Notes: generated by a model from the letters alone, not told the origin. A DNA stretch of 64,000 bases from Halococcus agarilyticus (GCF_000334895.1 NZ_BAFM01000005.1:62001-126000), one strand, 5' to 3'. Positions 18,597 to 27,503 are shown, counted from the first letter of the stretch. Translations and numbers: made by a program.

Positions 18597-18604
18597 CATT
18601 TAGC
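18597..18604. promoter_or_regulatory. AT-rich box between divergent starts
   Basis: The segment ACATTTAG lies 23-30 nt upstream of the plus-strand ATG at 18627 and, read as CTAAATGT, 26-33 nt upstream of the minus-strand GTG at 18571. Both distances are right for archaeal TATA boxes of leaderless transcripts, so one element could serve both genes. It is weak by sequence alone. Confidence 0.4.
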
Positions 18605-18626
18605 TGTTCCTTCGTTGCTCCCGACC

Positions 18627-19556
18627 ATGTGCCCGCCACCCGACGACTCGTCCGCGGAGTCCGATTCGGACGCCCCGCTCGTCTCGGTCGTGATCCCTAC
18701 CTACTACCGCAACGACCGCCTCGGCGGCGCGATCGAGAGCGTGCTCGATCAGGACCACCCCACCGAGATCATTGTCGTCGACGACTCCGGCGAGAGCCAC
18801 GCCGCGCCGGTCGTCGCCGAGTACGACGTCACGTACCTCGAACTCGATCGAAATCGGGGATCGAACCCCGCGCGGACGGTGGGTGCGGAGCGCGCTTCTG
18901 GGGATTTCGTCCAGTTCCTCGACGACGACGACCGACTTTTACCTACCAAACTCGCCCGCCAGATCGCGCTGCTCGAACACACCGAGGCGGGGGTGGCGTA
19001 CTGCGGGATGACCTTCGAGGGCGGCCGCACCGTGCTGCCCGATCCCGACGTGCGGGGGGACGTACTCGAACCCGCGCTCGCGTTCGAAATGTCGCCGTGT
19101 GTGACCTCCACGATGTTGATCGCGTGCGACGCCCTCGACGCGGTGTTGCCGCTCGCGGAGCGGCCAGGCGGCGACGACCTCGGCATGATGATCGATCTCG
19201 CGCGCCGGGCGACCTTCGAGTTCGTCGACGATTCCCTCGTGCGCCGGGGCGTGATCGACGACTCCCGCGGGAAGTCGCCGGGACTGATCCGCGGCCGCCT
19301 GGAGATCGTTCGGGAGTACGACGATCTCTACCGGGCGGCCTCGCCCGAGATACGGGCGGACGCGCTCGCCAACACCTACCGGCTGGAGGGCCGGATGCAT
19401 CTGCGCGATAGCCGTTGGTCGGGCGCGGCCGTCCGGTCGTTCGCGCGGGCGTGCTATCACGCGCCGTCGCTCCGGACGGCAGTTCCGCTGGGCGCGTCGC
19501 TGTTCGGCCAACCCGGAATGGACGCGATGCAGCGGGTCTACCGTCTCGTTCGGTAG
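18627..19556 (+). CDS. Glycosyltransferase family 2
   Basis: 309 aa, GT-A fold. After a Ser/Asp-rich leader of about 20 residues come PLVSVVIPTYYRNDRLGGAIESVL, IIVVDDSGE, NRGSNPARTVGAERASGDFVQFLDDDDRLLPTKL with the metal-binding DDD near residue 100, and YCGMTFEGG. The C-terminal 100 residues are helical and Arg-rich. No TM segment. It starts at the first ATG after the shared AT box. Expected to transfer a sugar from a nucleotide donor to a glycolipid on the cytoplasmic face; donor not predictable. Confidence 0.92.
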   Translation: MCPPPDDSSAESDSDAPLVSVVIPTYYRNDRLGGAIESVLDQDHPTEIIVVDDSGESHAAPVVAEYDVTYLELDRNRGSNPARTVGAERASGDFVQFLDDDDRLLPTKLARQIALLEHTEAGVAYCGMTFEGGRTVLPDPDVRGDVLEPALAFEMSPCVTSTMLIACDALDAVLPLAERPGGDDLGMMIDLARRATFEFVDDSLVRRGVIDDSRGKSPGLIRGRLEIVREYDDLYRAASPEIRADALANTYRLEGRMHLRDSRWSGAAVRSFARACYHAPSLRTAVPLGASLFGQPGMDAMQRVYRLVR

Positions 19557-19577
19557 CCGACCGACGCCCCCTCCACG

Positions 19578-20507
19578 CTACTCGTCGAGCGACGCGCGCC
19601 AGTCCATCGCGGCGTCGCGGGCGCGGCGGGCACCCGCTAGCGCGCGCTGGCCGAGCACCGCGAACCCCATGATGAAGACGCTCTCGGCGGAGGGTTCGTA
19701 CCCCATCGCGCGGCGCGCGTACCCGAACGCGTGGCGACGCTGGCCGCGTTCGAGCGCGACTCGCGCGCGCGCTCGACACTGCTTCTCGCGGAGCCGGCGC
19801 TCGATTTCGGGGTACCGTTCGATCTCGTCGCGGTACTTCCGCCAGATCAGTCCGTTGACCTCGATCCCGTGGGTGAGCTGTTGGGAGATGTTGTCGGTGT
19901 GGAAGATGCGTTCGACGAGACGCTCGTCGACCGCCGCAAATTTGTACTCCTTCGCCAGCCGGATGCAGTGATCCCAGTCAACCCCACGGGGAAAGTCGGG
20001 ATCGAACCCGCCGAGGTCGAAGCACTCCGCGCGGAGCATGTGGCTCGAATGGGGATGGAGGCCGAAGCGCGCGATCACGTCGGGGTAGATGTCGCCCTCG
20101 CGATCGGGCCGGTAGACCCGGACGATCTTCTCGCCCTGGCGGACGACTCCGCCGGTGTAGATGACACCATAGTCCTCGCCGAGATCGGCGAAGGCGTCGA
20201 GCTGTTTTTCGACCTTCTCGGGATGCCAGCGGTCGTCGTCGTTGAGGACGCAGACGAACTCGCCGTCGGCCACCGCGGCCGCCCGGTTCATCGAGGTCGA
20301 TATCCCGCGGTTCTCGTCGTTGTGACGGACGCGCACCCGGTCGTCGTCGGCGTAGGTGTCGAGCTCCGCCGCCGTGTCGTCGGTCGAGCCGTCGTTCACC
20401 ACCACGACCTCGATCTCGTCGTGGGTCTGCTCCAGCACGGTGTCGACGGCTCCGGAGACGTACTCCGCGCGGTTGTACGTCGGGAGGACGGCGCTGACGA
20501 GCGTCAT
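19578..20507 (-). CDS. Glycosyltransferase family 2
   Basis: 309 aa from ATG 20507 (MTLVSAVLPTYNRAEYVSGA); the frame is open upstream but the fold begins here. GT-A motifs: VVVVNDGSTDDTAAEL, ENRGISTSMNRAAAVADGEFVCVLNDDDRWHPEKVEKQL with the DxD equivalent near residue 95, and GGFDPDFPRGVDWDHCIRLAKEY near residue 185. The C-terminal 80 residues are basic helical sequence. It is convergent with the GT2 at 18627 (21-bp gap) and divergent from the GT4 at 20693. Part of the glycan island. Confidence 0.92.
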   Translation of the reverse strand: MTLVSAVLPTYNRAEYVSGAVDTVLEQTHDEIEVVVVNDGSTDDTAAELDTYADDDRVRVRHNDENRGISTSMNRAAAVADGEFVCVLNDDDRWHPEKVEKQLDAFADLGEDYGVIYTGGVVRQGEKIVRVYRPDREGDIYPDVIARFGLHPHSSHMLRAECFDLGGFDPDFPRGVDWDHCIRLAKEYKFAAVDERLVERIFHTDNISQQLTHGIEVNGLIWRKYRDEIERYPEIERRLREKQCRARARVALERGQRRHAFGYARRAMGYEPSAESVFIMGFAVLGQRALAGARRARDAAMDWRASLDE

Positions 20508-20692
20508 TGTCCCCTCCCAGTCCGTCGCCCGGCATAAGCGGCTTCGTTGCGGCGCGGCGGAGGACTGGCTGGCGAGAGTCGGGATTCCCTCACAGCGAGA
20601 ATCACAGCCGACCACAAGAGCGAAAGCCGAGCGTCGAAAACCTCACTCGTGACGAGCCATCGACCACACACTCCGCCGTCTTCCATCTGACC

Positions 20693-21940
20693 ATGCACAT
20701 CTGTATGCTCCTCCCGGAGCGGTTCCCGCCGGACGTCCGGGTGGAAAAGGAGGCTGCCACGCTCCGCGCGGCCGGCCACGAGATCACGCTGCTCTGTCGT
20801 GGCGGGCCGGCCGAACCCACTTTCGAGCGGATCGACGGGATCGACGTTCAGCGGCTGCCCGTCGACGAGCTGTTCACCGGTCCACGGGGCCTCGTCGACG
20901 GCGCACGCTACGTCGCGACCGCCGTCCATCCGGTCTGGCGGCGGGAACTCGAAAAACTCGCCGACGAGGACCTGCCCGGCGGGTCGATCGACGCGATTCA
21001 CGTCCACGATCTCCCGCTGGTGAAGACCGCGCTCGCGGTGGGCGAGAACCACGACGTGCCGGTGATCGCCGACCTCCACGAGAACTATCCCGAAGCGGTC
21101 CGCCAGATCCACCGGATGCGGGGCTGGCGCGAGATTGCGCGCGACCCTGAAGACCTGATCCAGCGGATATTCCTCTCGCCGACCCGACTCAAGCGCCTCG
21201 AACGCCACGCGGTCCGGAACGCCGAGCGCACGATCACGGTGTGTGAGGAGGCGCGCGCACACTACCTCCGGGACTGCGGTGCGGCTCCCGAACGGGTGAC
21301 GATCGTCTCGAACACCGTCGATCTCGACGCGTTCGATCCCGACGCGACCGACTCCCCCACGGATCTCGACTTCGATCCCGACGACTCGTTCGTGATCTCC
21401 TACGTGGGAAATTTCACCGAACACCGCGGTCTCGACACGCTGATCGAGGGGGTCGCGCAACTCGCCAAAACCAGATCGGACGCGCAGTTGGTGCTCGTGG
21501 GGAAGGGCAACGAGGGCTACGTGACCGGTCTCGAACGCCTCGCGCGCTCGCTCGGGGTTCGGGATCGACTGACGCTCACGGGCTGGGTCGACTTCGACGA
21601 CGTGCCCGGCTACATCGCCGCGAGCGACGTCTGCGCGGTCCCACACGCCGCAACGGCCCACACCGAGACCACCGTCCCGCACAAGCTCTTCCAGTACATG
21701 GCGATGGGCGTCCCGGTGCTGGCGACCGACGTCGCGCCGCTCGCACGGATCGTCTCACGGACGGGCTGTGGCCGCGTCGCGCCCGCCGGCGACGGCGCGG
21801 CGATTGGCAGGGCGCTGAACGAGCTCGCCGATCCCGACCGCGCGCGCGAGTGCGGGGAGAACGGTCGACGGGCGGTCGAACACCGGTACAGCTGGGCGCA
21901 CGACGGCGCGCGTCTCCGTGCGATCTACGACGAGCTGTGA
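20693..21940 (+). CDS. Glycosyltransferase family 4
   Basis: 415 aa from ATG 20693 (MHICMLLPERFPPDVRVEKEA); the open frame upstream is untranslated leader or shadow. GT-B features are intact: LCRGGP, AIHVHDLPLVKTAL near residue 105, ADLHENYPEAV, the Arg-rich interdomain helix, ISYVGNFTEHRGLDTLIEGV near residue 235, VGKGNEGYV, and HTETTVPHKLFQYMAMGVPVLATDV near residue 330. It is the intact paralogue of the eroded gene at 15532. Expected inner-leaflet sugar transfer in surface-glycan assembly. Confidence 0.94.
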   Translation: MHICMLLPERFPPDVRVEKEAATLRAAGHEITLLCRGGPAEPTFERIDGIDVQRLPVDELFTGPRGLVDGARYVATAVHPVWRRELEKLADEDLPGGSIDAIHVHDLPLVKTALAVGENHDVPVIADLHENYPEAVRQIHRMRGWREIARDPEDLIQRIFLSPTRLKRLERHAVRNAERTITVCEEARAHYLRDCGAAPERVTIVSNTVDLDAFDPDATDSPTDLDFDPDDSFVISYVGNFTEHRGLDTLIEGVAQLAKTRSDAQLVLVGKGNEGYVTGLERLARSLGVRDRLTLTGWVDFDDVPGYIAASDVCAVPHAATAHTETTVPHKLFQYMAMGVPVLATDVAPLARIVSRTGCGRVAPAGDGAAIGRALNELADPDRARECGENGRRAVEHRYSWAHDGARLRAIYDEL

Positions 21941-21981
21941 TCGCGCCAGGGCTCGATCCACGGGTCGGCTCCCCGCAGTGC

Positions 21982-22797
21982 TCACTCGTCTGGTTCCCCG
22001 TCGGCGACCTCACGCCTGAGCGCGAAGACGCTGTTGTCGGCCGCGTCGACGACCTCCAGCCGGACTTCGTAGACTCCGCCGCTGCCTTCAGGTATCTCGA
22101 ACGTTCCGTCGCCGACGGTGCTCTGTCCACCCGCGTCGAACCGACGCTGTGCGACGGTCGTGGCCTCGCCGTCGGGGTCGGCGACGATCGTCACCTGGAT
22201 GCTCGCGAGATCGACGTCGGGATCGGTGACGTTCCACGCGACGGCGAAGCTGGCGTTCCCGCCGGCGGAGCGATCGGTGACGGTGAACGACTCGATCACC
22301 GGTGAGCGCCCGGTCGCGGTGGCGGTAGTCGTGTTCGCGCTGGCGGTCGCGTTCGCGGTGGTTCGGTTCGCCGTTCGCGTCGGCGTGCCTGGCGCCGTCG
22401 ACTCCACCGTCGGTGTCGCCGTCGTCGTGACCGACGTCGGTTGACCTTGCCCCGTCGTGGCCGTTGCGTCGGTCGTCCGACGGTCGCGTGTCGTCTCCCC
22501 CGCCGTGTCGGCCAGGCTGCTCGTCTCGCCGGCGGTCGTCGTGCTCGTCGCGTTCCCGGATCCCGATCCGGGCGAGGAATCCCCGCCGAACAGATTCGTC
22601 GCCGCCCCGGTCACGAACGGCTGCAGCACGAAGACGGCGAACACGATGATGGCGAGCGAGAGCAACACCGCCGCGGCGATCCGCCTCGTGTCGGTTCCGT
22701 CGAGGAGGCCCGCCTCATCGCCGTGATCGGCGGACTCGCCGTTCTCGAAGACGAAGCCGCCGTACTCCTCCTCGCCGCTGTCGTCACCGTCGGGCAT
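21982..22797 (-). CDS. Membrane-anchored Thr-rich protein with C-terminal Ig-like domain
   Basis: 271 aa. An acidic N-terminal 38 residues (DDSGEEEYGG...) precede a single TM helix (AAAVLLSLAIIVFAVFVLQPF, about residues 41-61). Then comes a Ser/Thr/Gly linker of about 90 residues with many NxT sequons (likely glycosylated), and a C-terminal beta domain (VIESFTVTDRSAGGNASFAVAW ... GVYEVRLEVVDAADNSVFALRR). The layout indicates a type II or N-in protein with an extracellular Ig-like head. It lies next to the glycan island, but a functional link is only inferred. The family was not recognised. Confidence 0.8.
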   Translation of the reverse strand: MPDGDDSGEEEYGGFVFENGESADHGDEAGLLDGTDTRRIAAAVLLSLAIIVFAVFVLQPFVTGAATNLFGGDSSPGSGSGNATSTTTAGETSSLADTAGETTRDRRTTDATATTGQGQPTSVTTTATPTVESTAPGTPTRTANRTTANATASANTTTATATGRSPVIESFTVTDRSAGGNASFAVAWNVTDPDVDLASIQVTIVADPDGEATTVAQRRFDAGGQSTVGDGTFEIPEGSGGVYEVRLEVVDAADNSVFALRREVADGEPDE

Positions 22798-22914
22798 CGT
22801 ATCGTGACTGTTCCATCACTCGGCCGGTTCTTGGTCTTTGCCCATCGTGGGGCCGACCGACCCGACGATGATCGTCCGACCGCCGAGGGGAACGCGAAAG
22901 GTCGAAGCGTCGAA

Positions 22915-23970
22915 CTACGGGTACGACCGCTGGAGAACGACCTCGCCGCTCGCGTTCCTGACGGTCATGGTGTCCGCACCGTTCTCCCAGACTTCGTTCT
23001 CCTGCCCCCAGTAGAACTCGGTGTCGGTGTCGCTGCCGCTCCCGGTGTACAGCGTGAGTTCCGCGCCCGGTTCGAGCGTCACGCCGTCGGGGAACGTGTA
23101 CGTCGTTCCGTCGGCGTCCGTCACCGTCCATCCCGAGAGGTCGAGCGGGGCGTCGCCGGTGTTGCCGTAGGTCACGAACTCGTCGTTCAGGTTCGCGGCG
23201 TCGTCGCCGCCCGCGTCCGCCTGGAGGGCGACGACCGAGAGCTGACCGGCGCTGTCCGTCCCGTCATCGCCGCCATCGCCACCGTCGTCGCCGCCACCGC
23301 CTGTCCCGACGACGAACTGCTTCGCGATCGGGAGCACCTGGTCCATCGAGCGCGCGGTGTTGAACGCGTCGGGCGACGGTCGCTGGAGGTTCAGGAGCTG
23401 GAAGTACGTCTGGTGTTCGGCCTCCACCGAATGAATGCTGAGTGCGGCCTTCAGCACGTCCTCGTCGTCGATCATCGGCGCGGCCCCGGCGTAGGCCGAC
23501 ACCCCGACGGCTTCGAGGCGGTCGGCGATCGCGACGAACTCCTCCATCGTCTCATAGGGGAACTCGTATGCGGCGGGCTCGACGGGCGTGCCGCCGAGTT
23601 TCTCGATGGTCTCCGTGAGCGCCTCGACGTGGGCTCCCTCGTGATCCCGGACATCCTCGATCTGCTGGTAGGTCGAGTAGCGAAGCGTCGGCCGCGCGAA
23701 GTACTGCGCCACCGCCGAGTTCTCGACCTCGCTTTCCGTATGATTCGCGAGGAACTCCTCGTAGAAGGCGTACTCCAGGTGTTCGAGGGTCAACGCGTAG
23801 TTCAGGATCTCCACGTCGCTCGGAGTCGTGTTCGCGTCATCGGAGCTGTCGTTGGCCGCACTGCCGATGCCCGAGAGCGCCAGCGTTCCGCCGACGAGCG
23901 CCGTCCCACCGAGAAACGCCCGTCGCGAGCGCTGCTCGCCGTCGCCGGTTCGCGTCGCTGGTTCGTCCAT
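22915..23970 (-). CDS. Tat-exported ferritin-like domain fused to lamin-tail domain
   Basis: 351 aa. A twin-arginine signal (RSRRAFLGGTALVGGTLALSG, residues about 14-36) directs folded export. Residues about 50-220 are a ferritin-like four-helix domain of the desiccation-related (PCC13-62-like) type, with candidate di-iron ligands in EHLEYAFYEEFL, DHEGAHVEAL and HSVEAEHQTYFQ. After a Gly/Asp linker, residues about 240-351 form a lamin-tail domain: LSVVALQADAGGDDAANLNDEFV, LSGWTVTDADG, YTFPDGVTLEPGAEL, FYWGQENEVWENGADTMTV. Ferritin-like plus LTD in one exported protein is unusual. Possible role: extracellular oxidative or desiccation protection at the cell surface; unproven. Confidence 0.87.
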   Translation of the reverse strand: MDEPATRTGDGEQRSRRAFLGGTALVGGTLALSGIGSAANDSSDDANTTPSDVEILNYALTLEHLEYAFYEEFLANHTESEVENSAVAQYFARPTLRYSTYQQIEDVRDHEGAHVEALTETIEKLGGTPVEPAAYEFPYETMEEFVAIADRLEAVGVSAYAGAAPMIDDEDVLKAALSIHSVEAEHQTYFQLLNLQRPSPDAFNTARSMDQVLPIAKQFVVGTGGGGDDGGDGGDDGTDSAGQLSVVALQADAGGDDAANLNDEFVTYGNTGDAPLDLSGWTVTDADGTTYTFPDGVTLEPGAELTLYTGSGSDTDTEFYWGQENEVWENGADTMTVRNASGEVVLQRSYP

Positions 23971-24277
23971 GTCTACTGGTTCGCACGGCGACGTTCAAAA
24001 ACCTATGCCGGAATCTCGCCCGAAACGATCGCCGAGCGAACCGTGACGTCGTGGCCCGTCGCTGTCCTCGATCGGTGCAGTCGCGGCACGCTCGGAGCGT
24101 GGGTCGCGGACTCGATCCGGACGCTCGGTTGCAGCCTCACGAGTCGTTCTCTCCCTGGGGAACCAAGATCCCGACCGACACCGTCGGTCGTCGACGCTCC
24201 CCCGGTTGGTTCTGGGACGAACGGACCACGGGACGTCAGCGCTGAAGATTTATATGCAAGTGACCGGATGCGTAGCC
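23971..24277. other. Intergenic region without supported gene
   Basis: About 307 bp between the divergent ferritin-like gene and the coiled-coil gene. I see no credible ORF or RNA. It holds the minus-strand promoter of the Tat protein (AT-rich patch TTCAAAAACCTATG near 23992) and the TATA box of the gene to the right. Confidence 0.5.
24249..24255 (+). promoter_or_regulatory. TATA box
   Basis: TTTATAT at 24249-24255 ends 22 nt before the ATG at 24278, the spacing of a leaderless haloarchaeal promoter. It is preceded by CTGAAGA, compatible with a purine-rich BRE. Confidence 0.6.
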
Positions 24278-25299
24278 ATGAGCGACACGGACACGTCGCC
24301 GGGCGTCACCGTCTCGTCGGACGGCATCACCGTCCGGAAGGCCTACGAAACCGACGAGTTCCCCGTTCCGGCGATCACCTTCGATCTCGCGTCCGAACGC
24401 GAGAGCGCAGCGGTGGTTCGCCTCGTGGACGCGGCCCCGAAGGCGTCTCGGCGAACGATCTCGGCTTCAACCCGGACTACGGCGGCGAGCACTGGTCGAT
24501 CGAGGACGGCTACGCGGTCTTCGAGCGACGGCTCGCTCCGAGCGAGGAGTACCGGACCGTCTACGGCGTCCGCAACGTCGATCTCGATTCCAGCCAGGTC
24601 ACGGGCGATCCGGTGATCGACGTCACGGCCGTCGACGCGTCCGACGGTGAGGACGACAGCCACGTCGAAACGCCTGGCGGAACGTCGACCGGTGGAACGT
24701 CGACGACCTCGACCGGCGGAACGGGCAGCGTCGGCGCGGCGCTCGCGGCGGAGATCCGCGACGGAGATCTCTCGGCGGCGGACCGAGAGCTTCTCGTCGA
24801 GGAGTTCGGCCGGAGCGGGAGCGACGAGGCCCGTCTCGCCCACCTCCAGTCGCGGATCAGTGATCTCGAAGCCTACAGCGACGCGCTCGAAGCGTTCATC
24901 GACGAGCACGGGACGGGTCGCGAGGTGATCGAGGACGCGTCCGACCGGCTCGACACCATCGAAAGCGAGGTCGACGATCTCGCCGAGCGTACCGAAGACA
25001 ACGAGACGACCATCGACCGCCTCGGTGAGCGCACCGAGGAGACCGAGACCGACGTCGACCGGCTCGCCGAACGGACGGACGAAACCACGACCCGAATCGA
25101 CGATCTCGCCGAGCGCACCGACGAGCACGCGACCGACATCGACGCACTCGACAAGGGCATCGCCGACGCGCGGGCCGAAATCGAGGAGACCCAGGCGTGG
25201 CTGGACGATCTCCGCGAGGACGTCGAGGAGCTCGACGCGTGGCGCACCCGGATATCGAGCGTCTTCGGTACCGACACCGAGACCGAAGAGGAAGCCTGA
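24278..25299 (+). pseudogene. Frameshifted gene: beta domain plus 14-residue-repeat coiled coil
   Basis: From ATG 24278 the frame reads MSDTDTSPGVTVSSDGITVRKAYE... to VVRLVDA near 24433. The homologous continuation (PEGVSANDLGFNPDYGGEHWSIEDGYAVFERRLAPSEEYRTVYGVR) lies in another frame from about 24436 to the TGA at 25299; one added base in the GGCCCC run restores a protein of about 340 aa. After a Thr/Gly linker come heptad repeats, including four or five 14-residue units of the form D-x-L-A-E-R-T-x-E/D-x-x-T-x-I (about 24970-25185). No signal or TM helix is seen. Family not named; it resembles haloarchaeal cytoplasmic coiled-coil proteins. It may be intact if the shift is a sequencing error. 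Confidence 0.72.
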
Positions 25300-25897
25300 C
25301 GGCTGCGCACGCGCGACGGTCCGAACGGCTATCCCGTCCCTTCGGTCGTGGTTCCGAGCGAACGACCGCGTGGTCCGTCGGTCCTTTAAGTAGTTCTGGC
25401 GACAAGACGTAGATACAGACGAGGTATCGTCCAGATACCTTCCCGTGGCCATGCCTGCAGAGCGATGACTTCAGAATGAAGCGACTGTGTCGGCAGCTAC
25501 TGCTCCCCGATAGCCACGATGGTGTCACCTCACGACGTGGTACTCCTGCACGGATTCGTTGCGTGCTTCGCCGCTGACGACGAGCGTCCTGTTCTTCCTT
25601 CGATCGTTGCGGCCACGGCCAGCCCGGGACGAGGTGTGAACTCCCGTCCCAAGACAGTCGAGCGTCCACACACGCATCAACGACGACGTGGCGAGCAGAT
25701 CGTCGTTTTCCATCGCGGTACGCGCATCATCGATCAAAGGACTACTGGTGTGGCGACCCCGCTCGGTCAAGCGTCTCCTGGGGCTGCGAGTGGACTCGCG
25801 TCAAAATAATACTAAATATTCCTGCCAAGTAGGGGGCAACACTACCTCAGTTGATATAGCAGAATATGATTTACTCGTCCGCTGCCGACCATGTTCG
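25300..25897. other. Intergenic region beside the recombinase gene
   Basis: About 600 bp with no ORF showing coding character on either strand. A TTTAAGTAG patch near 25385 looks like a TATA box without a convincing gene behind it. The last ~100 bp (25800-25897) are AT-rich and abut the recombinase stop. This is where an attachment site or gene remnant might lie, but I found no tRNA and no direct repeat shared with the other flank near 28.4-29 kb. Confidence 0.4.
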
Positions 25898-26953
25898 TTA
25901 TCGGTCAAGAATCCGGTATATGTTGTTCTCGTATACATTTCGGACTCGATCGCCCCAGTTGTGGGTGTAGGTGTCGATCACGTCGTCGGCGACGTCGCCG
26001 CGGAGGTACTTGACGACACCGCGGTCGCCGGTACGATCCCGGAGGTGTGTCGTGAAGAAGTGCCTGAAGTAGTGGGGAGTGACGTTTTCGGTCGCACCGC
26101 CGCCGGACTCGTACCAGCCCATCGTTCGAGCGCGCTTCGAGACGAGCGAGCGCACCATTGGTGGCGTGAGGCGCTCTCCCCAGTCGTCCCTCGTGCTGAG
26201 AAACAGCGGTTCAGCGGCCGAAACGGCGTCAGGACGAACGGCAAGCCACCGTTTGAGCATGGCGTGGAGCTCGTCGTCGACTGGAATCATCGTCGCGCGT
26301 CGCCGCTTGTTCGAAGCACCCCGTTCCTCACCGTTGACGGCATCCCCCTGACTCACGTCGCTTGCGACGTACATCGACTCGGATCGACCGCTCAACTGAC
26401 CTCGATCGCCGAGGGGATACGCTGCGTTGAGGTCCTCATCATCGAGCGCGAGGTCCCGCAGATCGAGGTTACAGAGCTCACCCACGCGCATGCCGGTTTT
26501 CAGCAGCGTCACGAGTACTGCTTGGTCGAGCGGGTGGTCAACGCTCCCGACGAACCGGCACATCGCCGATAACGGAATGTCCCGTCTCTGAGGGTCCTTC
26601 TCGATGGTTTCGTCCATCTCTTCCACCACGAGCGCCATGGGGTTCGATTCGAACGTTTCGACCTGTGTCATGTAGGCGTAGAACCGATGTAGATAGGAAG
26701 CGTAGGTCGCTACCGTGCTCTGACTGTGCGTTGCTCTGATCGAGTGGATCCATGCCATGCACTCACGCCGTCCGGCCTCGGCCGGCATGAGTGGGCCACC
26801 GGAGCATCGGTCGGGGTCCGCGAGGAACTCCTCGAACCGCCGGAGGACACGCTCGTAGGCCTCGCGCGTGCGCTCCGAACGCCCGTGGTACTCGAGGTCC
26901 TGAACGAAATACGCGATCGCATCGTCGGTTGCCTCGGTTGCTTCAGTCGCCAT
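25898..26953 (-). CDS. Tyrosine recombinase / integrase (XerC/D-like)
   Basis: 351 aa from ATG 26953 (MATEATEATDDAIAYFVQDLEYHG); the frame is open upstream but overlaps the partner gene. A core-binding SAM-like domain (about residues 12-105: RTREAYERVLRRFEEFL ... YLHRFYAYM) is followed by the catalytic domain. Visible residues are Arg I in LLKTGMRVGELCNLDLRD, the HxxR box in TPHYFRHFFTTHL, a DTYTHNWGDRV segment and the nucleophile Tyr in VRNVYENNI. All look intact, so it should cut and rejoin DNA. It overlaps the upstream RHH-like gene by 11 bp. Such haloarchaeal pairs accompany integrated elements; no att site was identified. Confidence 0.93.
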   Translation of the reverse strand: MATEATEATDDAIAYFVQDLEYHGRSERTREAYERVLRRFEEFLADPDRCSGGPLMPAEAGRRECMAWIHSIRATHSQSTVATYASYLHRFYAYMTQVETFESNPMALVVEEMDETIEKDPQRRDIPLSAMCRFVGSVDHPLDQAVLVTLLKTGMRVGELCNLDLRDLALDDEDLNAAYPLGDRGQLSGRSESMYVASDVSQGDAVNGEERGASNKRRRATMIPVDDELHAMLKRWLAVRPDAVSAAEPLFLSTRDDWGERLTPPMVRSLVSKRARTMGWYESGGGATENVTPHYFRHFFTTHLRDRTGDRGVVKYLRGDVADDVIDTYTHNWGDRVRNVYENNIYRILDR

Positions 26954-27341
26954 CGGAGTTCTCGATAGTGTACCCTCCGTGACGGCCACTGTACCGGACC
27001 TGGTTTTCGCTCTGAAGGCGTTGGAGCGTGGTCTCGAGTCGTTCCTCGATGTTCTCGATAAGCGATTCGACGAGTTCGTCCCACGAGCAGTACCCATCGT
27101 CGAGAACGTTGAGCACTCGGCTTTCGAGGCCCTCGACCCCAGGGGCTTCGTCCACAGTATCCATTTGTCCGGCCTCGTCGGAGCTGAAGGTGAAATCACG
27201 TCGGCCAGCTTGCACCATGATCTTGATAAACTCGCTCTGACTCATCTCCAGCTCATTCGCGTGTTCTCGCCACTCTTCTTTCTGATACGCTGGAACGTAG
27301 GCTTTGACGACTTTCTGATCGGCGTCCGTCTCGCTCGCCAT
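26943..27341 (-). CDS. RHH-like integrase-associated protein (DUF5805-type)
   Basis: 132 aa. N-terminal VVKAYVPAYQKEEWREHANELEMSQSEFIKIMVQAGRR resembles a ribbon-helix-helix DNA-binding unit. The C-terminal half (GLESRVLNVLDDGYCSWDELVESLIENIEERLETTLQRLQSENQVRY) looks like a winged-helix. The recombinase start lies inside its 3' end (11-bp overlap), so the two are co-translated. Matches my memory of the DUF5805 family found next to haloarchaeal integrases. Likely role: recombination directionality factor or autorepressor; inferred from context. Confidence 0.82.
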   Translation of the reverse strand: MASETDADQKVVKAYVPAYQKEEWREHANELEMSQSEFIKIMVQAGRRDFTFSSDEAGQMDTVDEAPGVEGLESRVLNVLDDGYCSWDELVESLIENIEERLETTLQRLQSENQVRYSGRHGGYTIENSDGD

Positions 27342-27489
27342 TACGTGAGCAACGATCCGCCCTCGGTATCAATGTTCCCCTGTAGCTCTATAGACGCTCT
27401 TAGATCGCAGCCGATGACTACTCTTTTGCCAGCTGAGCCAGCAAAACAGTGTATGAAGTACCCTATGATCGTCCGGGGGTCCTGTATAG

Positions 27490-27503
27490 CGAGATAAATC
27501 TCG
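27490..27503. repeat. Perfect inverted repeat CGAGAT-N2-ATCTCG
   Basis: A 6-bp-arm palindrome with AA between the arms lies 6-19 bp beyond the stop codon of the HNH-recombinase gene, in an AT-rich stretch. It could be part of a terminator or a protein-binding site. Confidence 0.4.

Noticed and set aside
22441-24277. Long plus-strand frame leading into the coiled-coil gene
   Set aside because: Antisense shadow of the ferritin-like gene; the real start is ATG 24278 behind a TATA box, in the other frame.
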